Shown in pieces: positions 11,275 through 22,827 of a DNA stretch of 64,000 nt. Positions within the stretch are counted from its first letter, which is position 1. Each line of letters begins with the position of its first letter. The position numbers and the translations under genes were made by a program. The notes beneath the pieces are model-generated. The model searched no databases, was not told where the DNA came from, and saw nothing but the letters and a program-made list of their open reading frames with translations. The stretch lies in NCBI GenBank assembly GCA_009760855.2, contig WPIO01000266.1, forward strand, positions 96,813-160,812, read 5' to 3'. This DNA is from Cristatella mucedo. Lineage: Eukaryota; Bryozoa; Phylactolaemata; Cristatellidae.

Positions 11275-12012
11275 CTTATATCTCTAGCTATTGCTTTCAG
11301 TCTATGCGATGTTCTATTCTGCTATGTTTATGGTATTTTCACTCGTTCGCCCGCTGCCTGCGCCGCGGCCATTTCGGATGGTCGCATTGATTCCCTGCGA
11401 GGCCGTCGCAGAGGGCGAGGATCGCCCTGCATGTCAATCTTCTTCACTGGGCATACTTTCAATCTACTTACATACTTACAATCTACTTCACTGGGCACGC
11501 TTTCCGTTTTTTTCAAAAGCCTTCGGAAACTAAAAATATGCAGAGAGAGTTTTTAAGAGAGTTAGAAAAAGAAAAAACTAAGCATGCTTACACAGTCACA
11601 CCCAATTCATGAAATGTCGCACGCAGTTTAGAGGATTTCTCGGTCCGCGAGCCGTGAGCAGCAGTAGTAGGGGCCAACACGTAGTCTTCAAAATGCCGAC
11701 CCTCGACTGTGTACTACACCAAGTTCTCTTTTTTCACGCTTAGATAATCTATTCTACAAAAGCTAAGGCACAAACTTTAGCTACGATGCACTTGCTCATG
11801 CAACAGCGAGCCGCTCGCAAGGGCCAGCGCAACCACGCCCGACCCGGTTTCCGGTTACCCAAGTGCCTCAGCATAGACATACATGCACACACCGGACAAC
11901 GCACGGAACCGGAAACCGGATCACTGAAGTCGAGGTTGTTGTCAGGCAACCTGGGGCGGCGACCATTCGAGGCTCTCGGCCGTTTGAAACCGCTTTCCAC
12001 ATAGGACGTACA
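11275..12012. other. 5' flank of the Sp17-like gene
   Basis: The DNA between a LINE-B tail and the ATG at 12013 is fairly GC-rich near 11800-12000. It presumably holds the promoter and 5' UTR. I see no clear TATA box at a fixed place. Confidence 0.35.
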
Positions 12013-15000
12013 ATGGCGGTCCCATTCTCAAATACGAAGCTTCGAGTTCCCAGAGGATTTCAAAATCTCCTCGAGGGTCTGGCGAGAGAGGTGCTTCGCT
12101 CGCAGCCGTCCGATGTTTACGCTTTCGGAGCAAGCTACTTCGAAGCTCTCATCCAGAAGAGGCTAGGTACGTACTCGCCAGCCACGAGTCTTTAATCGCT
12201 GCCCTTGAGAGTTGGATGCACAGTATCGTTTTATGTATAGACATTCTAGACGGCTTGGTTATTCGAAGCCAATAGGATGACTTTTTGCGCGAAGCGATCG
12301 GCCTCTCGAGTTAAGTTATTCAAGCGACGTGGTAAAAAGAGTTTCATGTTTTTTCTCTGGCATAAGCAGGTGCATGCGACTATGAGATATGTGTGAGCAG
12401 CAAGCGATGCGGGAGCTTTGTCGAATAAGCTTTTGAGAAGCTGAACCAGACTGGCAAGTCCGAGTTAAAACAATACCGACAATAACGGTTGTACTTGCCC
12501 GTAGCTTGGCGCAGGGATGCACACGTGCAATTCGGTAAAATGTTAGTTGGCTATTATCGTGGCTCATCGAGCAATATTAGAGCTCTTTGCCTCGATGCTT
12601 TTAGATACGGGCATCGATCCCGTGGAAATCGGTGCGAAGCTGGAGGACAGATTTTACAACAACAAAGCTTTCACGGTGAGTTGCTGAGTGCATCATGTAG
12701 CGTCGCTCGAGGTTCTTCTTATCACGCCACTTTCACATCATACAATGACTAGCTATGCGCTGATGCGAAGCAGTCTGAAACGTCGTTTCTTTCGGATCCG
12801 GTCGGTTACTCTGACCTGAGGCTGCGATCTCCTTAAGATAATTAGAGATCGGTAGTCAAGTAAGAGCAGTCTGAAGGTTGACCTGCACAGCTGTACGCTA
12901 GCGTATGGCTGCAGCCTACGTTACGAGAGGCTGACGTCGATGGGAAACGCTCAGCAAATGAGGATGCGAAGAGCCGTTATGCATTAAATTAAATACATAA
13001 ATCCTAGCTGATTAAACAGCCTCTTTTTGTATAGCGACAGAAGAGCCTTTATGGCTATCACCACCGCTTCCAGTGGCGATAAAGAATCGCCCACTGCCGT
13101 GATGGCACACTAGGTAAGACGGTTGCTTTCACGACCTCGGACCCGAGGTCGTGGGTTCGATCAGACTTAGAAGGGAAACTTCCACATAATAGTTTTGTTT
13201 TGGGGGCCGTTTAAGTTTCCTTCGGAGCTATGCACACTCATGAACTTGCCGAAGCTTAAGCTGAGAATATTAAGTTTGCTACGACGAGACCACGTGGCCT
13301 CTCACCCCGCAGTGCTGCCAATGAGCAATGCACTCAAGTCGATGAACTGTGCTTTTCTGGATATGCGTGCAGATGAGCGTTGCTCACACTTTCATATTTT
13401 TCTACTTTATTAAAATATTCTTCTCATTCATATTGGCGTCAGGAGTAAATATCGTATTTACCTGAACTATTTTCATAGCCTAGCAATCCATAACCGATTG
13501 AGAGCCTGAGAGTATTGACTGCATATAGTCTTTCTCGATGCGAGCTGAAAGCATGCCTGGTAGAAGGACGACCCTCGGGTCTCGTGTTCCGAGCGAGCTG
13601 CATGTGTCCTTCACCACCCTTTGGCTTCTATAGTGACTGTCTGAAGTGAATTACACACCATGACCTTGGCCTGAAAGCCAGGCTTCACCAAACCGGCAGC
13701 TCGCCGCGCTTCTTCCGGTCGCCTCGCGCGTGAATGCGAGCAGGCACTGCTGGGAAGCGTGCTCGAGTCGACTGCTGACCGAGGTGCCAGCATGGCCGCC
13801 ATGCACCGTAGGCTCCGTGCACCGTGGCAATGCACGTGATGTGGCTTGCTGCTGGGTGATTAAGCAGACCGGATGCGACTCTTGCAGCCTTCACTGGATA
13901 GCCGTGCGCCGTGCTACAAAGCTAGTCTAAAGAAAAGCTGCAGCTAGCAACGTCACGTAGCCGCGCAAGCATTGAGCACGGTCGACACCGCAGCAGTTGG
14001 TCTCGTTCTGGCCCAGAGCTCATCGTCTGCAGCGCTCATCTTTGCGCTTGTTCACTCAGTGCATGCCGCTCGGAGAGTCGACAAAATGCTTTGGTTTTTC
14101 GCTTGCGCCGCTCTCACCGGATTGATCTTTTTATGCGTTGCCGTCGCCTCCGCCGCTCAGAACCCGGAAGTCGACCCGAGCAACCCGCAGCAGCAGGACG
14201 CAGCTCGTGCGATCCAGACGAAGTACAGGCAGCACGCGGCAAAGCAGGAAGTGGATGCGCTCAGAGAGGAGAAGGCGGCCACCACGATCCAGGCCGGCTT
14301 CCGTGGGTACCAGGACCGGATGATGGTTGTAAAACTCAGGTGAATGCCAGCTGGCCGCGGTGCGTGGAGGTGGGCCGGCAGAGCTCGCGCGCCTTCTGAC
14401 GTCGACGTGCCAGCCTCTAGCCTCTAGCCGGTGGCAGCAGCGGCTGCCACCGCCGCTGCAGAACCGCAGCACCGTATGCTTGACAAGGGCTCATAGCGAT
14501 AAAAAAGTGCTTGCCAATATGGCGAAGCCTCGTTTTGGCAGAGACCGAAAGTGCCGAGGCACGAGTTGAGCTCGCTCAGCGACGCACAGCATAGGACTTG
14601 GGGGGGGGGCGATGGTCGTGCAGGCCACCGGTTCAGTGGCTGCAATCCCCGTGTTTCTGCTTCAGAGAGAACCAGGAGCAACGAGGCGCCGACCGTGAAG
14701 GTGAGGACGTCGATTTCGAGCAGATGAAGTCCGGCTTCAAGGCGCGGAAGGAAGCGCAGGCGCAGGCCAAGGTCGCCGAGGCTCAGGTGAGCATCCGCTG
14801 GCTCTAGCTGGGCCATCACGTGACCGCAGGGTAGCCAGCAATAAGTCGTGACCTCAATCGGTCAGAGTGGGGGGGGGGGGAGGGGGGAGGTCGCGTGGCT
14901 TTCGCACCGTTCGTTCATCTCTTTCATTTCGTTTTTTTAATGCCTCCCGTTTGACTGCAGGCCACGGAAGAGCCTCGATCAGAAGTAATTGACATTGACC

Positions 15001-15320
15001 TCAATGACCCGGACGTGCAGGACGCTGCCATACTTATCCAGGCCGGCTTCCGGGGCATGATGATGCGGAAGAAAAACCCCGAGGCCGCCAGAGGACCCGC
15101 TGCCGAAAAGGTGGGCGCAAGGACGGCAGACACCGCTGGCGGCAGTCACGGCCACGGCATCGGTGGCTCCGAGGCAGCGGCCGAGCCACACGTGGCTTCC
15201 GGTGACGAGGCCGAGCAGCCGTCGGCCGACAGCGAGGCGACGGGCGAGGCTGCCGAGCAGCACGAGGAAGGACAAGAACTGGAGGAAGAGGAAGAGAAAG
15301 AGGAAGAGGAGGAGGAGTAA
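12013..15320 (+). CDS. SPA17: Sp17-like protein: RIIa domain plus IQ motifs
   Basis: This is a five-exon gene coding 302 aa. Exons are 12013-12166, 12581-12675, 14161-14339, 14666-14786 and 14961-15320. All junctions are GT-AG with matching phases, and the exons sum to 909 bp including the TAA. Residues 1-50 match the start of sperm surface protein Sp17 (PFSNT..., GFQNLLEGLAREVLR, FGASYFEAL), the RIIa-type dimerisation/AKAP-docking domain. Exon 2 adds IGAKLEDRFYNN, also typical of Sp17. Exons 3 and 5 carry IQ calmodulin-binding motifs (AIQTKYRQHAAKQ, TIQAGFRGYQDRM, LIQAGFRGMMMRK), and exon 4 a degenerate one. The C-terminus is a Glu-rich acidic tail. Mammalian Sp17 is about 150 aa with one IQ motif, so this is a longer form. 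In that family the role is in the sperm flagellum (fibrous sheath, AKAP binding) and in cilia. Orthology is strong by eye but not computed. Confidence 0.92.
13026..13170. mobile_element. SINE-2 rearranged copy, in Sp17-like intron 2
   Basis: A reversed SINE-2 tail (TATAGCGACAGAAGAGCC, then GGCTATCACC) is followed by a forward SINE-2 tRNA-like head (GCCGTGATGGCA... GTAAGACGG... GTGGGTTCGATC). The inverted tail plus forward head suggests two insertions or a rearrangement inside the 1.5 kb intron. Confidence 0.55.
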
Positions 15321-15514
15321 TGGCAACAGCAGGGCTGCTTCTTAGGCACAGCTGCTGCCTCATCGCTGCCATTGGATCACGGTGACCAATGTCAGCTGTT
15401 GTGCACGTGACTCCGGCAAGGCCCAAGAACCGTTAGCAGACGACTGACGATTGACCCCATACGCTTGTGCGCAGCGCGCTTATTTCCGTGCAAAGCAAAA
15501 AAGCGACCGGGCAT

Positions 15515-15520
15515 AATAAA
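15515..15520 (+). terminator. Candidate poly(A) signal of the Sp17-like gene
   Basis: AATAAA lies 195 nt after the stop codon, the first such signal downstream. Use is inferred. Confidence 0.5.
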
Positions 15521-15524
15521 AGGC

Positions 15525-16044
15525 GCCTGCTGCATCCTTGCTGATGGCCAAACGAATGAGAAGCAAAAGCTCTGCCTCAGGCAGCAGGTGGCCGCTCTGC
15601 CGCACCTGAGCCTCCATGCTTTGACATGTGCGTCTGTCGGAATAGCTGGCTTAGATGGCAACGAGCGACCAAGAAACCTGCCTACAGCAGCAGTGCCATG
15701 GGGGCGCAGCTGCAAGAGCTGGAGCTGGCGATGCTTGATTGCACGCAAGAATGTCTGGTGCAACAGAGCACCCTGAAGCATCTGTAGCAGTTCTACTTGA
15801 AAACGGGCCGAACGGTTGGCCAGTGGCAGACTGCCAACAACTCTCAGCTGTGCTCGCCACTGTTTTGCGGCCAAACTTCAGTGGTGACATCCTGCTGGGT
15901 CCTGCGAATTTAGATTCTCCCCGGTATGGTCCGACGGATGATGATAATAATAATAATACCAATACGGCATTTGTATTGTGGCCTCAGAGAAGTAAATATC
16001 TGCTTGGTATTCCGCATATACTGGAAAGGGACGGCAGGAAGTTT
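15525..16044. other. 3' flank, no gene recognised
   Basis: No motif-bearing frame or repeat family is recognised. Open frames on both strands look like chance frames. An (AAT)n short run is at about 15943-15957. Confidence 0.35.
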
Positions 16045-16046
16045 GC

Positions 16047-16064
16047 GCGTGTGTGTGTGTGTTC

Positions 16065-16118
<54 letters not shown>
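16047..16118. repeat. (GT)n microsatellite
   Basis: A nearly pure GT tract is interrupted once by TTCGCGCAC. Open frames over it (Cys-Val or Thr-His repeats) are artefacts. Confidence 0.97.
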
Positions 16119-16120
<2 letters not shown>

Positions 16121-16229
16121 ACATGTGGGTGAGTGTGCATGGGTGTGCCTGTGCATGTGAACATGTGTGGTCGTGCGTGCATCTGCTCGTGTGGCAGTGG
16201 ACAATATGAGCCCTCGGAATGCAAACGCT

Positions 16230-17585
16230 CTCTAAACACGACCCAGCCAACAGGATAGCTCTGAGCTCTTTTCACCCCATTGTACATTCCATATTTGGAG
16301 ATCTTTACCTCTCAGCTCCATTGGTGCAGGCGGCTGAGCACCTGCCCGAATCAGTGCAGGCTTCTGTTTATACTCTGGTAATATCCATCCGAGACCTGCT
16401 CAGGCTTGAAATTGATGCTCCAGAGGGTTCAAAGCTAGTAACTCTTGGTATAGGATGCTGACCTTCAAAACTTTGCACTATTTGAGCCGGGCTTATCTGC
16501 TGTACACAAGCCCAGTTCAAATGGTACAATTTTACTTTGTGTAGGCCACTCGCTAGGAGAGTGTAAGCAACTTTCAGCCAGTCTTACTATTGCTGTCCCT
16601 ATTAAATACATACAATAAAAGGAAAGAACAGACTAACTAAACACTTAATTGAAAACTTCAAACCCAGCAAAGAAGCTCCAGCCAAGTTTTACAGCAAATC
16701 ACTCGGCCGAGTCAGCACTGTGACGAGTGTAAAATGAGTTGCTCAGGAATGATGACCTTACACAAATAATCAAAGTAGAGTCGCTGTGATAGTTGTGCTA
16801 AATCTCTGGGCAGTGTTTGATGCAAATGGTCGAGTGCTAGCTCTTCTTAAGCGCCTTTCGTATGGTGAGGGTGTCACTGGCACTGCACGGTGATAATGCA
16901 GGCCCTATCTCAACAGGATATTGCAGAGTGTAAAATTCCATAGATCACGGTGTGAAGCTTTTAAGTATGGGGTACTCCAAGGATAGCTGTTATGGGTCCA
17001 TATCACTTCGCAATGTATACTATCCCTCTTGTTGATACAATCCCTCGGCACAATCTTGTTTTTCATATTCATGCAGATGACACGTAGTTGCGTTCGTTTG
17101 GGCGTTGATCTCTCTCTCGCCTTTCTAGCGGATCACATTCTCTCGACTCGCTTGCAGCATGCAAATGTACAGCGCCTAGAAAGAGATTGAGTTCTCTGAG
17201 GGTGTTTTATCAAGTGCATTATTATTATTATATATGCATTGCTGAATACACATTTAAATGGCAGCAAACTTTCTCAAATTGAATAAAGATAAAGCCAACT
17301 TACCAGTTCTGGAAAAACCTAGTGTCATGTGGTATTGGAAAGCCTCACCTTAATATTTTCTTAGCAACCATTTCTTCTCGAGTCTCAGCGACTAAACTGG
17401 ATATCCTGCTCAGAAATGACCTTTCACTAGACGAACATATCATGACATAATGATACAAATTGTAATTAGATGAGTGTGTCTCCTCGACACTAAAGTTGGC
17501 CGACTCTCAGCCAAGGAACTTCTCAAAATAAGGAACTGCCTAGATAAGAGTGACTCGTCTGTAGAGCTTATGTATTCATGTAGAA
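16230..17585 (+). mobile_element. Old LINE-B copy
   Basis: Scattered LINE-B pol segments are in order: VPQG-type at about 16970-16990, an HIHADDT-type RT motif at about 17065-17090, then LKLNKDKANLPVL at about 17280-17310, and the AKIRNCLD-type segment at about 17530. The frame is destroyed. A younger LINE-B 3' tail is nested inside (17096-17232). Confidence 0.65.
17096..17232 (+). mobile_element. Nested LINE-B 3'-tail insertion
   Basis: A GCGCCTAGAAAGAGATTGAG stem-loop followed by an ATTATTATTAT tail interrupts the RT region of the older LINE-B copy, which resumes after it with its own coding sequence. Confidence 0.65.
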
Positions 17586-18220
17586 ACTGGTAATTTTGGA
17601 ACAGCCATCCAGATTTTGTAACGAGCGAACAGTAGAGTAAAATAAGTATAAATAAAAACAAAAACATTAACAATTAAAGTGAAAACTAAAGTAAAAAGGC
17701 TAGCATATTTAAAAGCCTCACTTGTACAGCAGGCATGACAGCCATCAAACAAACTTGCAGTGGGCAGCAAAGAATTGCTTGCTGAAAGACTCCAACCACT
17801 CGATCTAGGCCGTGAAGTGATGAGGCTACATTAGATACGCTGGTCGAGCCAATAAAGCGAGTTAGGCTTTCTAGTTTATGAGGAAAATTCGAAATTATGT
17901 TATACACTTCCTAGCTGCCAGTTTTCAAAATACAGAAAGCTCCAAAAGGCTGACTGCTGCATGTTGCATCTTCTTTAATTGATTTGCATGATGGCTCTGC
18001 CATCCAGTTGCATATCGACTTCAAGGGTCCATCAGTCACTTTAATCCTTTCATTCTCCAGCTCAGACCAAACTTTCGGAAATTCCCAATGAGTCTTCTCG
18101 TAGTACCACCGAAGTCCTGAATCGAATCGCTAAGCAGTGCCTCCATTCAACCTCAAATCATTTGGAGAACATGCTCGTAGGCTCCACAAAAGAACAGGTA
18201 AGCTGATTTAACAGCAGCCT
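17586..18220 (+). mobile_element. Decayed LINE-like sequence
   Basis: Around 17990-18190 weak matches to the LINE-B pol C-terminus remain (TCGACTTCAAGG, then TCAAATCATTTGGAGAACATGC). The part at 17590-17950 is not recognised. Confidence 0.35.
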
Positions 18221-18385
18221 CATTTGTATAGCTGCAGAAGAGCCTGAAAGGCTATCACCGCCACTTACAGTGGGCAACGAAGTATCACCCACTACATGAT
18301 TCGAACCATGACCATGGTTGACCATGACCGTGGTCGTGAAGAGCGATACCATTACTCCTGGACTATGACCCAGGGGTAAGGTGCT
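18221..18385 (-). mobile_element. SINE-2 copy
   Basis: Read on the minus strand, the tRNA-like head (with GGTTCGAATCATG as B-box) is followed by AGTGGGTGATACTTCGTTGC, GGTGATAGCC, GGCTCTTCTGCAGC and a TATACAAATGAG end. It is the most complete copy of this second SINE family. Confidence 0.6.
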
Positions 18386-18409
18386 TTATCTACTGACTGA
18401 ACGACATTT

Positions 18410-19732
18410 TGTAGCGCCTTGCTGGCCTTGGCTGAGTTTTAGCGTGAACAAGAGCTGTTCGGAAGAACTCCTTTGTCGTCCTGGAGCAGTGAGCCAGAAA
18501 GGAGCGTCAGTGCGGTTAGAGAGCAAGAGCTTAGGAGCAAGCCAGGAAGCTCTGAGACCAGCGGTGGCGACTCGGCCTTTAGAATTGGTGCGATACGCGC
18601 GGGAGCTGCTGATGGATGTTGGCTGGCCCGTCAACCTCCGCCGTCACTCTGTCCAAAAGAATCGTCTGGAACCCATTCGCCATTCAAGCTGGACAGAGGT
18701 GTCATTCCAGTGGCCTAGTGCCGGTATTAATTCCTTATCGTAATGGGCCCTGGTGTCGGGCCCAACACCACTAAGCTCTTGCCCCTTTGTCTCAGCTAAG
18801 TATTTAAGAGGCGAGCAACGCTCGCTCTTGGTTTCTTGGTCTTTTGTCCGGCTCCGCGCTTCGACGCCGTCGGACTCGTTTCTCGGAAAGCGAGGGAGGA
18901 GGGCAGGCTTTTCACCGGCGATTGACGGAACAGGAAGAGGCAGCGCTAGGAGGATTCGGTGTACTCGACCAAATACGGTCGTATCGCGCCCGAGCAGGCA
19001 TTTTGTGTTTCTTTTGTGTTTTGTGTGCGCGCTAGCACGAGGTCTCGGCATAAGGATTTGCCGGTGCGAGCTAGACGTAGTTGGCGTGTGTGGAGTATTC
19101 CTGCCGCACTGGTGGGAACGGAGTCCTAGTTCTCCGGTTAGGGTTTAGGCTCCGGTTCGGGCTCCGTCGATTTGGGTCGTTCCCCACTATAGACGTAAGC
19201 AGCCTCAGTGTGGAGAAGTATTTCCTCCGCAAGAGTGTTGGGGCGGTTGAGAGCGTTCGAGGAGTGTGGAGATTAAACTGAGCTAGACGCGCAGCGACTT
19301 GCTGCGCTTGCGAATAAAGCTCAGTAAAATCCCCAATTTGTGTGTCTCGCTTTCCAATTCACGCCGCGGACTCACGACCCCCTTAAGTAACGGTAAGCAG
19401 GTCAGCGTCAGAAACGCTCGTTTCGTGGCGGCCAGCTTATTGCGCGTTGGCGCGCATCGAATGGCATTAGGCGCTAGGTTACGCCGCTAGGTAAGCGGCA
19501 GGTCAAGCCTACTCCGCCGAGCCTTCGACGGTCAATTTTGGTATCGGACCAATTCTAAAGGCCGAATCGCCACCACTGGTCTCAGAGCTTCCTAGCTAGC
19601 TCTTAAGCTCTTGCTCTCTAAACGCGCTGACGCTCCTCCCCGGCTCACTGCTCCAGGACAAAGGAGTTCTTGCCTGCCGCCGAACAGCTCCTGTTCTCGC
19701 TAAAATTCAGCCAAGGCCAGCAAGGCGCTACA
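18410..19732 (+). mobile_element. TG...CA element with long inverted ends (solo-LTR-like or foldback)
   Basis: The element starts TGTAGCGCC and ends GGCGCTACA, with the first and last ~180 bp being inverted copies of each other at roughly 88-90% by eye. The flanks carry a 4-bp direct repeat ATTT (18406-18409 and 19733-19736). Inside are a TATTTAAG box near 18801 and GAATAAAG near 19311, the order expected of LTR U3-R-U5. A second copy, reversed and lacking one inverted end, is at 32843-34148. No transposase, integrase or other protein is encoded. It could be a solo LTR that gained an inverted copy of its own 5' end, or a foldback DNA element. Confidence 0.75.
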
Positions 19733-19739
19733 ATTTCTT

Positions 19740-20282
19740 ATATCGCTTTTGCTCTGTCGCGAGATTTTTTGTTTGCACTCTTCGGCTGAAATTATGACAG
19801 CCATCTCTGATCAATCAACCAGCTTCTTGTCAGCATGCGTGAAAACTAAAAAGTGATTTAGTCGTTTTAGAGTCGTGCTGAGTCTGCCCGACTTGCTCAG
19901 CCACTGCTATCATCCGGCTGAGAACAGCGGACCCATTTTTAGTAGACGCTCACGAGCTAGCTGGGTGGCCGTTTGCAGCCCGGTTCCGTGTTCCACATTA
20001 AACAGCATTTGTCTGAGCCATCTTTTGCTGTGTGCGACTGCACCCACAAACGTAACAGAGTGCCATTGTAATTTTTATCAGCGCTTACTGTAACACTAGC
20101 TTCACCTCCTTGGATTTATGGTATTGAATGAGGCGATAAGTACACTCAATCAAGCACAGCTGTGCAACTAGTGATATCTTACATAGTCAGCATAAGTATT
20201 CAAGCAACAAGCAAGCTAGATTGTTTGCTCTGCTTTATTCCACGAATACAGGCAAAAGGAAAGAATCGCTGTGAAGGACCAA
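19740..20282 (-). other. 3' flank of kinase copy 1, duplicated at 43.9-44.4 kb
   Basis: This is reverse-complement similar to 43940-44420 (shared GATTTAGTCGTTTTAGAG, TCAAGCACAGCYGTGCAA). It is probably 3' UTR or flank copied with the kinase gene. The TG...CA element was inserted at its far edge. Confidence 0.6.
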
Positions 20283-20654
20283 TCAGCGATTCTGTGGAGC
20301 GGATTCCGATGTTTCTTCATTGTCACGATCATTCGCTAACTTGTGGAGACTTTCGATATGTTTCTTCACTTTCGCCAGTTTGGTGCGGAGTTGTTTGTCA
20401 GGGTGGAGCATCCCGCACGTATCCGTCAAGAGAAGTGTCTCCTATAACGGCCAGAAACAAGCATATTGTAAGCTTTGGACTGGCTATAGGAAACAAAAGT
20501 AAAGGATAAATGGAGTACTGGCACCGTAAAAAATGCAAATAAAAATAATTACGGTGATGACAATAAATTTAATAACGACCAAATATGATAATTTACAATA
20601 CAATAATTTGATAATTATAAATTTAATATTTCTTGAACTTGAAATATATAAATA

Positions 20655-20965
20655 ATATTAATAAACTTATCACTTATGCTTTTATATAGTGCCCTCAGAT
20701 AACTTAGTCTCTTTCTAGGCACTTTACAGATACTGCAAAGAAATCATTACCAAATGATTAGTGGTGACATTTGCTATGTCATATATCAGGCACTTCACAT
20801 ATATGCCACGGGGGTTCTAGCTCACGGTCTCAGCCAGAATTTGGTCGGGGTAAGCACCTTAATCACTGGGTCATCAAGCATAATATTGTTAGATGTGACA
20901 TGCACAGGGTTAACATGTAGATATGGTTACTAGCAGCAGGCACAATGTCAGGCACGGGCACAAAA
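20655..20965 (-). mobile_element. LINE-B 3' fragment split by SINE-1
   Basis: LINE-B 3' end sequence in reverse (20655-20775 and 20880-20965) is interrupted by a reversed SINE-1 at about 20785-20878 (GTCGGGGTAAGCACCTTAAT). It lies in the last intron of kinase copy 1. Confidence 0.6.
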
Positions 20966-22738
20966 GGAGATGTATTACTTTATAATTATATTGCTGCAGC
21001 CATTGATGAACGGTGGTCAATAAAAAATTGGATACGCTGCAAAGTCGCAAACCCATAGTATCGCAACCGAAATTTTTCACGCAATTAACAGTGACACTCA
21101 ATGGCATCCATTTTCTCTTTTCTTGATAGTTCTCGCAGTCTGCATCTTCACTGGAAAGCTAAATCAAAAGACACAATTAGCATCCTAGTTAGCCCCGATT
21201 TCGGAGTGCTTAATTAAGCCAGAAGGTTGTGGAATTTTCATCTTGCATGGCAAATATATTTCAATATATTTCTAAGTAAGACAAAGCTGCAGCAATCAAA
21301 TGCAGCCAATGCTTAATACATGCTTTCTTAATAGTACTCATACCCTGTACCCTGCAGCACATGCACAGCCGAGCACCTGAAGACTGTTCTATTTGCAGTT
21401 ACTTGATGCACTGCTTGATATCCGGTTTTTGAGTTCTCAAGTCGCCGAACCAGTTTTCTGACATGTTTCGGTATTTTTTCCGACCGGTCAATTTTGAAGA
21501 GGCGAGAAGGTAAACTACTTTCGCACCACATGCTGAGCTGACACTGCCATGGCAGTGACGATAACCAAAACGCTTTGCATTTCAATCGTGAGATGACGAT
21601 GGTGGCACACGGAACCGAGGGGGACCGAGTTTTTTCATCGAACACTCGAAAAGTTGCAGCAGAACGACTGCCATGCTGCCGGGCCACGCTCGTTCGAGTT
21701 GTGGTGCTCATGCATCTACCTCGCATTTATCAAGTTGATGCAGCTTGCGACATCGGACACCCTCGAACAGTTTGCACCGTTCGTGATCGGTCTTTGGGTT
21801 AACGAGCATTTCGAGCAAGGTCAGGCCCAGCGAGTACATGTCGGTAGCAGGACTGTAGTTTCCGTCCTGAAGCTAGAAAGTGCCATAAGACAATAAATGG
21901 CAGGCCGAACGAGGCTCAAGCAAAGCAGGGCAAGGAGTGATGCAGTGGGTAGCAGAGTTCCACTAAAACTAGTCGATCAACCAATCGCTTGCATGCACAG
22001 CCAAGCTTGAGCTAGCTTGTGTGCCCGGAACACATCGCGAATGAGGGACCCGAGTATGGTAACAGGGCACAAAACCAGGGGTCAGTAGTGCTTACTTGCT
22101 CCGGGCTTTGGTACAGGACTGTACCATTTTCCCCCGATCCTGGCGACTGTACTAAGCCAAAGTCGCCCAGCTTGATGACACGCTGCAGCAGCTCAACACC
22201 AGCACTATCTGATTTCTCCTTTTTTAGCAGAAGAACATTTCCCGGCTAAGAAAAGAGGAAAAGTGCACACTGCATGATCAATGCACCGACCAGTACTGAC
22301 GAACTTGCATCATCAAGCAGCAGAATGTGAGTAGCAACAAATTTCTGCGCTAGGCTGAATGCTCGACGTTGTCTGGGGAAAGCCAATCTAAAAGGACATC
22401 GGTTACCCGGCACGGCAACCGCTGGTAAATTTACTACCAATGCATATCTAGCGCTCTTGGCAAATTCAATCTGCAAACCCCTCTCACAGAGGGAGCCCAT
22501 TGTACTGCTTGAGCAATAATAACTCAGCATGGAGGTCTCTTCTGCAAATGCAACTTTAGCCATGCTAGCATGCAGTAGTGCACGGTCTCACGAAAGAGTC
22601 ATTACATTACTTGGACACTTCCTACGGAACAGCAGCCAAAAAGAGTCGGCCGAGTGAAACGCTGTGTCGCAAAAAAAGCACACACCACCGTCCATATTTT
22701 GCATGGCTACACAATCGTAACAGCGAATTGGCCCGACA

Positions 22739-22825
<87 letters not shown>
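22739..22825. repeat. (CA)n microsatellite next to a splice donor
   Basis: A pure CA tract of about 86 bp starts 6 nt beyond the GTGGGC donor of the kinase catalytic-loop exon (exon ends at 22832). The sister intron at 48.2 kb has only a short GT-rich stretch here. Confidence 0.97.

Positions 22826-22827
<2 letters not shown>

Noticed and set aside
15739-16287. Frames with Cys-Val or Thr-His runs over the GT repeat
   Set aside because: Translation of a microsatellite.
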